Below, piece by piece: positions 31,015 to 37,485 of a stretch of DNA of 37,485 bases. Numbering within the stretch: position 1 is the stretch's first letter; every line of letters starts with the position of its first letter. The DNA comes from Irineochytrium annulatum (taxonomy: Eukaryota; Chytridiomycota; Chytridiomycetes; Chytridiales; Chytridiaceae). Location: contig JADGJL010000143.1 in the NCBI GenBank assembly GCA_027600665.1, forward strand, positions 1 through 37,485. The letters are read 5' to 3'. Made by a program: the position numbers and the translations under genes. The notes beneath the pieces were generated by a model. The model worked only from the letters and a program-made list of their open reading frames with translations. It was not told the origin of the DNA and did no database searches.

Positions 31015-34000
31015 TTAGTGGGCGCGAGTGCGAAGGACGTTCGACTTTCTCACGGAGATGAGGCGTACGAGAGGCTCCTTAAAGGCCTCCATGGACCAGT
31101 ACTTGACAAACTCGGACGCCAGCGCGGTCGGGTCGTCAAACTAGTACAAAACTTTTTGTTAATTGCTTATTCTTCACGTTAAAGTAAAAAACAACTCTAA
31201 CCTCATGGACCGCAAGCGCCTGATGGCCGCCGACTTTTGTCTCGATCCTAAGCTTTAGGAGCTGCCTGCCCCTCGCCTCGTCTGGCGACGAGAACGTGAA
31301 CGGCTCCTTGTCCGTCACCTGCCCGTCCTCCAACGCGACCCCGCCGTTGGTGGCGGGAACCAAGGCAGCAGTGGCAGTTTGCGCAAGCGGAGGCGAGTTC
31401 GGCGCGCCGGCGGCGGGCGACCAGCTCGCCGTCCTCGTAGAGCCGACGGATCCAAACCTCCCGCCAGAAACCGTTGGCCTCTGCGGCCTAGGAGCGGGCG
31501 CCGAGCTCTTAAGGCCAGCCGGCTGGCTACTCCACCCTGCGCCGGCGGCCATACGCAGCCCGTTCGGGTTCGTGGGCGAGGCTGTCGCGGGGGAGTTGGT
31601 CGCGATGGCCCAGTTCGCAACCGGCGCGGGAGATGCGACGACGGGCGGCATCGTGACGACGGGCGGCGTGAACTGGGCAGACGCGTGCGTGGTCGGGGGC
31701 GCCGCCCAAGGGTCCGAGGTCTTGATTTGGGGTGCCCGAGCCCATGAGTCAACGCTGTTCGTGGGCGCAGTCACGGATCCAGCGGCCGCGGCGGCCGCAG
31801 CGGCAGCCGCGCGGGCGGCGAGCGGCCCTGGCGTCCAGGCAACCGGGTCTGTCCCCCACTGGGCGGCGGTAGCTGGCGCGGCGGCGACACCCCAATTGCT
31901 GGTCGGGGCAGGCGCCGGGGAGGCCGGGGCGGGGGTTATCGTCGCGGTGGTGGCGGCGGAGGTTGTCGCGGCGGCTCCGTCGGCGGTCGGGGCAAGCGAC
32001 AGCGAGTTCGCTCGCGACCTCCTGCGTCCCGACGCAATCACTATCACACCGGGTGTCTCAGACTCGGCGGATACCTCGGGGGCAGGGGCTTGAACAGCGG
32101 GCGCGGCATCCCTCGATAGGGACGCTGAGCGAGCGGCGCGGCCCGAAAACAAGAGTACCTTGTCGGTCGACATGTCCGCCGGGCCGGCGGCAGGAGCAGC
32201 CGCGGAGGTGTCCACTGGCTGCAGGACGGAGCTGGTCGCAATACCGGTAGCCGACCAGCTAGGCGCTCCGGTCGGCGGTCCGGCGGGCGTTCCGACACTC
32301 ATCTTGCGCGGGGCGGGCGCGGGCGCGGTGGTAGGGACAAATTCATTCGCGGTCAGGTTTAGGATGATCGGCTTCTTTACGACTGGCGCAGGCGTTGACG
32401 CGGGGGTAGGCGCAGGCGTAGGCTTAGGCGCCGGTGGGGTAGCGGGCGCTGAGCCGGGCGGGGCGACCTTGACGCCCTTCGTAGCGGCCGCGAGCAGGAA
32501 GGCAGCCTTGGCCGAGCTATCGGCGCCCGCCGAGGGGTTGGGAATGATAACACCTTCGGCGGGAGCGTTATCGAATGCTGACGGCGGCGGGGACGGCGGC
32601 GACCGCCCACGATTAATGCTTAGGCCTCTCGAACGCCTGACCTCCTTGATCTTCTCTTGTCGCTCCTGACGCGCGGCCTCGTCCGCCTCCTCATCCTCTT
32701 CCTCCCTCGAAGACAGCTTCAGCAGGCTCCTCCTGTGCCGAAGCGTCCTCGACGACCGTCTCTTCATCAACGACCTTCCTCCCGCACCCGCGCCGGCGGC
32801 CCCGGCCGCGGTCGCTGCCTTGTCTTTTCCAGACTCGGCCGGCAAACCCAGCGACTTCCTCACCGCCGCAGCGAACCCAGCGTTTGCCGTCTTCCTCTTC
32901 TTCTCCTCCGCAAACTCGGCCGAATATGTCACCTCGACGTTAAAGAGTTCGGAGCCTGACCCTGCCGTCCGGGCAGGCGAGGCTGGCGGCGTCGCGAGCG
33001 ACCCGTGGACGTACGCCGCCAGGGCCTTAATGTGCTCGCCCTCGAGCGTGCACTCGAGGCCGTCGGCGCCTTTGCCCGAAGAGAGCGCCTGGACGAACGT
33101 GCCGAGGATGCGGTCGCAGCCGTCGAGAACAAAAAGCTCGAGCTTCCTCGTCTGCTGGACCATTTCCAGCACGGCGTTGGGAGAGACGTTGTCGCAGGCG
33201 GACAGGTAGAGCTCCTCCAGGACGGACTCGGCGCCGCGGGCCGCGATGGCGTGCACGGTCTTGTCTGAGATGTCTGTAAAGGAGCAGTCGAGCGAGCGGA
33301 GGCGAGGGCACGAGTTGACAATTGTGATGACGGCGTCGTCCGTGATGCGGCCGCAGGACTCGAGGACGACAATTTCAAGGTCCGGGCACTGGACGGCGGC
33401 GAAGCGGAGGAGGTCGTCCGTGACGGGCGTGTTCCTCAGGTTGATGCTCTTCAGAGGCCTCTTGAGGTCCCTGGGCGTCAGGTCGAGGGACTGGAGGTCC
33501 TCAGCCTCCTGGCACTCCGACAGGTCTAGCTCGAGCAGGGAGGACGAGTTTGAGACGGCAGAGTGGATGGACGCGACCGTGGCGTTCGTAAACGAGAAGT
33601 CCAGGCGCAGGAGGCGCGAGCACCTTTCCGTTAGCAGGGGGATGAAGGTGTCCGAGACCGGGCAGCCGGGGAGGTCGAGCTGAAGGAGGCCCGAGCTACT
33701 CTGCGCCACGCTCTTGACGAGGATGTTGGAGACGTGGTAGCAGTTTTCCAGGCGGAAAACCTCGAGCTCGGTACAGGCCCGCAAGGCCGCGTCCAGGTCC
33801 CCGATGTAGAGGTTGTCGGCCGCGAGTCCAGAGATGTTGAGCTCGCGGATCATTGCGGCGTACGGGAGGGCCGGCAGCACCGTGTTGAGAAGCACCATGA
33901 GGCGCTCGAAGGAGTCCGATGACTCCAGCGGCGGGGCGCGGTAGGCGGCCTCGGCGACGGGCTTTGTCCACGCCTTGCAAACGAGCATCATCGAGACGCG

Positions 34001-34075
34001 ATCCGCATGATCCCTGACATTATCGACGAGGGAAGCGAGGACATTGACGGGGAGAGCGACACTAGCAGACGGCAT
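31015..34075 (-). CDS. F-box and leucine-rich-repeat protein with long Ala/Pro/Ser region
   Basis: It is probably the substrate receptor of an SCF ubiquitin ligase. Minus-strand exons: 34075-31202 and 31140-31015, giving 999 aa. The F-box lies at residues 8-48 (LPVNVLASLVDNVRDHADRV, then MLVCKAW). Leucine-rich repeats of the cysteine-containing AMN1 type fill about 70-345 (LEVFRLENCYHVSN, LLQLDLPGCPVSD, LEIVVLESCGRITDDAV, LRSLDCSFTDISD). Residues about 390-880 are low complexity, rich in Ala, Pro, Ser and Thr, with an alanine run of ten near 31790. A well-formed C-terminal segment follows (EPFTFSSPDEARGRQLLKLR, then a part split by the 61-nt intron, ending ALASEFVKYWSMEAFKEPL), whose fold I do not recognise. 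The first exon is a single GC-rich block of 2.9 kb, unlike the many short exons nearby, and its GC bias creates long open frames on the other strand. The substrate is unknown. Confidence 0.87.
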
Positions 34076-34787
34076 TCTGTTAAGGAGAAGGGATCGTCAG
34101 TCTATGTCGGCGGCGCGGTCGCGCTTCCTCCCGGCCGTTCCACTCGGACATTGCCGGCCGCCGGCGCGGTGGAGCGGGGCCCGCGGCCTCCCGGAATAAT
34201 GCCCGGCACCCCGCCGCATCGCCGGGGCCGTCACTCGCGGTCTCGGAGGAGGTGCTCACCTTCTCCCGATCAAGGTCGAGTGAAGAACAGAAAAACAACC
34301 TCTAACCGCCACCAGCCTTTGACACGATGCTTGACGCTTCACCCCAGCACCTCAGCTGGGCCGCCTACAGAGATCGCGGGACACCGTCGCCCTCCCCCGA
34401 CAACCTCGTCCAAACAAGTCGGCACAGCGCAAGGACGGTGCTACTTCGTAATAACTTTCAAATAGCCGCTACATCTCATATGCACGAGTGAGAAAAGGCT
34501 GCTAAGCGGAGAAGGAAGCGCGATTTTACATCGCTTTGGCGGCTTGCCGTGATGTCTATTCCTTTTTTGGTGAGCGTAGCGAGCAACTGATTGCAACCTT
34601 TAAGCTGTTTTTACACTCAGGCGATAAGTTGGATCGAACAAATTATTACCACTTGATCAGTCAAAGCATTGAAAGTTTATTTTCATACTATTAGCTTAAC
34701 ATCGAGTAATGCGATGCCATGAGGTAAAGTGGAGATGGCGGAGAAGCATCAATATGAAGCGGCGTCAAATGCAACATCTTCATTTCA
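34076..34787. other. Divergent promoter region of the F-box and IF-3 genes
   Basis: The left 200 bp is very GC-rich and CpG-rich, and the right part is AT-rich. A plus frame at 34007-34465 is open but looks like a GC effect and an antisense shadow of the F-box start. The two flanking genes diverge, so both promoters should lie here. Confidence 0.5.
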
Positions 34788-35723
34788 ATGATGTCGCGCA
34801 GCCGAAGACTTCTCACCTTCCATCCCCTCCTGCCGAGACCGCCGCCGCGTCCATGCCCCCGCGCGATCCACACCCACTCCCTGGCGTTCTTTGCGTCCGC
34901 GCCGCCAAAGCCGCCACCGCCAACAACGAAGAACAATGACATTAACCACCCCATCGTCTCCGTCCTCGGCCCGGGCAAGGCCCGACGCGACAACATACCC
35001 ATCGCGGATGCCCTCGCGCTGTTGGATGCGAGCACACAAGACCTCATCCTGCTGGACGATAAGAAGCAGCCACCGTTGTGCAGGATCGTCACGAGGGAGG
35101 GACTTCGGCCAGCGGCTGCCGCGACTCCCGCCGCACCACTGGCGGCGGGGGCCGGTGGGATTGCGACGACGAAGGTTAGAGTCTTCACCGGCCCTCGTAA
35201 CGACCAGATCGACCTCCCGCCCTCCACGTCTGTGCTCTGCATCGGCCCGACCGACTCAGAGCGACACGTCATGACGCTATCGGAGTGTAGAAGTGAGCTG
35301 GACAGATCCCGGTTTGACCTCGTGCTCGTGAACGGAAAAGGAACGCCGCCCGTTTGCCGTGTTGTCGACAAAAAGCTCGAGCAGGAGGCCAGGGAAGAAA
35401 TGCGGAAAATCGCCAAGAAGACGACGTCAGAGGGTGGCAACGCGGGTGAGAAGAGGCCCGCCCTGAATCACAAGAACGAGATCAAGGAGCACGAAGTCAA
35501 CTCTAACATTAGCCCGAACGATCTGGGAGTTAAGGTGAAGCGGATGCTCGGGCATCTGGGGAAAGGTTACAGGGTGGCGGTCACGATAAAGGAGGTAAAG
35601 GGTGGGCCGAATGCCGCGGAGGTGATGGGCGCGATCGCGAACGGGTTGAAGGGTCAGGCAAAAATGGTTTCTGAGGATAGGAAGGGGAGGACCGTGAAGA
35701 TTTTGTATAACTCGCTGAAATGA
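34788..35723 (+). CDS. Mitochondrial translation initiation factor IF-3-like protein, duplicated N-domain
   Basis: IF-3 keeps ribosomal subunits apart and checks the start codon. The gene is one exon of 311 codons, tga at 35721-35723. The N-terminus is Arg-rich and without acidic residues (MMSRSRRLLTFHPLLPRPPP), as in mitochondrial targeting signals. Two tandem IF3-N-like repeats follow: residues about 57-103, ending DLILLDDKKQPPLCRIV, and about 147-197, ending DLVLVNGKGTPPVCRVVD. They are joined by an Ala/Gly-rich linker. After a charged helix (EQEAREEMRKIAKK), the IF3-C domain spans about 229-311, with EIKEHEVNSNISPNDLGVKV and GYRVAVTIKEVKG. Canonical IF-3 has one N-domain. The start could also be the second ATG at 34791. 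Assignment to mitochondria is inferred from the leader and the bacterial-type family. Confidence 0.85.
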   Translation: MMSRSRRLLTFHPLLPRPPPRPCPRAIHTHSLAFFASAPPKPPPPTTKNNDINHPIVSVLGPGKARRDNIPIADALALLDASTQDLILLDDKKQPPLCRIVTREGLRPAAAATPAAPLAAGAGGIATTKVRVFTGPRNDQIDLPPSTSVLCIGPTDSERHVMTLSECRSELDRSRFDLVLVNGKGTPPVCRVVDKKLEQEAREEMRKIAKKTTSEGGNAGEKRPALNHKNEIKEHEVNSNISPNDLGVKVKRMLGHLGKGYRVAVTIKEVKGGPNAAEVMGAIANGLKGQAKMVSEDRKGRTVKILYNSLK

Positions 35724-36268
35724 TGATGAAGGAGGGGTGGGTAATGCATACACTTGATAGTCTTAAAACATGCCGCGCTTTTCTTCATTCCTGGAAGTGC
35801 CGAAATCCAGCTTAAATTGTTTTGGCGTTTGTTTTTGTACTTTCCCTTACTTGTTCTCGCTTAAAACCGGCGGTCGACGCATTTGCTTCTAGCATATGAT
35901 CCAGCGACTATAGGCACTAGCCACTAACGCCGTCGGTTCTCATAGTGGTTTGTGTGTATAAAAAAAAAAAAACGACCTCCGTTCGTGGAGGGGAGCTGTA
36001 GGAGAGCGAGCTGTGAAGATTCGCTATAACCGCCCTGCGATGATAGAAAAGGGACCCTACGCACATTTATAATTAATGAACGCTTTATTTATCCGGTCTT
36101 CATCCATCAGGTTTTAACGAGAAAGAGGGAACAGAAGGTTATCCCAAAAACTCATTGCCTTCTCTTGCTAATAAGATCCCCCCCTGTCTTTATCTACAGT
36201 AATAAGAATAAAAAGGCGCACGCAAAACAGGCGACACATACAAAGGCATCCCTCCAACTCCCCCAATC
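35724..36268. other. Convergent 3' region between IF-3 and the RhoGAP gene
   Basis: AT-rich, with no gene seen. A run of 13 or so A bases lies near 35960. TTTATT at 36084-36089 would be a poly(A) signal (AATAAA) for the minus-strand RhoGAP gene, about 180 nt past its stop. Both uses are inferred. Confidence 0.5.
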
Positions 36269-37485
36269 TCACGATGAAGCTCTCAGTCCCGACCCCTCCA
36301 CAATCGGCACCACGACCGGAGGTGACGTCCCAGTCACGGCCGGCGTCCCCTCCGCCAAGGGGCTCGCCTTCAGCTCCGCCACGCTCTTCGTCTTCGGCGT
36401 TAACGCCTTCGCGAACGAGTTCTTCCTCTTTGGCAAGTAACTCGCGTCCAGTATATCGAACGGCCTGGCCTCCCTTGAGCTGACATAGAACTGCTCATAG
36501 TTTTCGATGATAAACTCGACCACGAACGAGCACGTCTGGAACTCCTCCAACGCCTGCTTCTGTTCCGCCTTCGGTCGCAAGAGGTTGGGGCTAAAGATGC
36601 GAGCGAGGTTCGAAGAGGTCATCTGGTTCGTCTCGGCGTTCGCCACAACGACGGAGAAGAGGTCCAAGAGACATTCGAGTAGGACGAGGTGAGGGGGTGG
36701 GAGGAGCATGCATAGCCAACGGTAGGCCTTCACGCGTGCTCCATCCTCGACAGGTACTTCTGTGAGAAACGGCCAAGGAGTTAATTATTGTTAATCCTGC
36801 GCCTGTTGGTTCCCACTCACCCAAGCACTTCAAAAAGTGCGGATATAAATCGCACGTGAGCAGCGGCTCCGGCAGGCCCCGGATATACTTCTTCAAGAAG
36901 TCCGCCACGTCATAGATGGTGTATCCCTCAAAGTTGAACCCATGCCCATACCGCGGGCCTGTGTCGAAGACGGTCGCCAGCTGCGCCATGCGTTTCTCCG
37001 AACCGTTCACGCGGAAGATGCCGCTCGAGTTCAGGCCGTTCGCCTTGATGTACTTTATGCACTCGTACACGACAATCGGGATCCGGCGGAGGTTGAAGGT
37101 GTCGTCTGGCTCGCAGGGGATCGAGGCGTACTCGATGGATTTGCATAGAGCCACCTTGACGACTGTAGATGGAGTCAGCACTCCGCTACTCAGAAGGACA
37201 TCACCCCCCGACAGTTACAAAACATACCCAGTTGATCCTTCCCGTCCTTGTCCTTCGCCGTCGGTGCCGGCCCATTCCCCTCCTTCTTCCACGGCGCCCA
37301 CCACTTCTTCTTCCCGTACCCTCCGGTGGCCTGCAGCACGCTCTTGAGGATGTCCGGGTTGATCGGTTTCATTTTATGGGTCTTCAGCATGGCATTGAGC
37401 CTCTTCAGCGCGGACGAATTCAAAAGGTTGATCTCGTCCGGCGTCATCTCGCCGTAGCATTTTGAGCTCTGCGAGTCTGTGTGGC
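36269..37485 (-). CDS. RhoGAP-domain protein, 5' part beyond the right edge
   Basis: RhoGAP domains switch off Rho-family GTPases by speeding up GTP hydrolysis. Minus-strand exons in view: 37485-37228 (partial), 37162-36821 and 36759-36269, giving 363 residues plus a partial codon. The domain shows IPIVVYECIKYIKANGLNSS followed by GIFRVNGSEKRM (with the arginine finger), DVADFLKKYIRGLPEPLL, LLDLFSVVVANAETNQMTSS and NLARIFSPNLLRP. Before it lies a charged segment with KKKWWAPWKKE. The C-terminal tail is Ser/Pro/Thr-rich and probably disordered. Introns 37163-37227 and 36760-36820 restore the frame exactly. Upstream domains, which would tell which RhoGAP subfamily this is, lie outside the window. 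Confidence 0.9.

Noticed and set aside
31296..32669. Long plus-strand open frames (265 and 169 codons) opposite the F-box gene
   Set aside because: They are alanine- and glycine-rich mirror images of the GC-biased low-complexity coding strand and show no motif or start context.

Overview
The window is nuclear DNA of a eukaryote with dense, intron-rich genes, most likely a flagellated (zoosporic, chytrid-like) fungus. The introns are very short, mostly 34-65 nt, with GT..AG ends and a branch-like CTAAC/CTGAC/TTAAT just before the acceptor. The proteins look fungal: a CCR4 deadenylase with leucine-rich repeats, a GCN5 acetyltransferase, a heterotrimeric G alpha subunit and a DRS2-type flippase. 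One gene encodes nephrocystin-4 (NPHP4), a protein of the ciliary transition zone, which points to a fungus that still makes a flagellum. I cannot name a genus from the sequence.

Layout, left to right: a doubtful 3' end of a gene (1-191); NPHP4 (+, 1217-6979, 16 exons); a gene-poor stretch with decayed-looking ORFs (6980-8951); mitochondrial ribosomal protein L13 (-, 8952-9466) divergent from cytosolic ribosomal protein L12 (+, 9592-10390) over a 125-bp shared promoter; a patch of perfect hairpins and palindromes (10397-10695); PP4 regulatory subunit 3 (+, 11568-14705); GCN5 (+, 14890-16670); an unrecognised multi-exon gene (-, 16835 to about 18240); TTI2 (+, 18782-20604); G alpha (-, 20787-22183); a 1.2-kb gap with a possible relic; P4-ATPase (+, 23386-27413); CCR4 (+, 28361-30532); an F-box/LRR protein (-, 31015-34075); a mitochondrial IF-3-like protein with a duplicated N-terminal domain (+, 34788-35723); and a RhoGAP gene cut by the right edge (-, 36269-37485).

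Most genes are conserved housekeeping genes: translation in both compartments, mRNA decay, membrane lipid asymmetry, and G-protein and Rho signalling. PP4R3, GCN5 and TTI2 lie within 9 kb. All three bear on chromatin or PIKK-kinase biology, which may be chance. Exon boundaries were worked out by hand from reading frame, splice motifs and family conservation, so single junctions may be off. The most unusual items are the twin hairpins with identical loops at 10584-10695, the duplicated IF3-N domain, the transition-zone gene itself and the unrecognised minus-strand gene.
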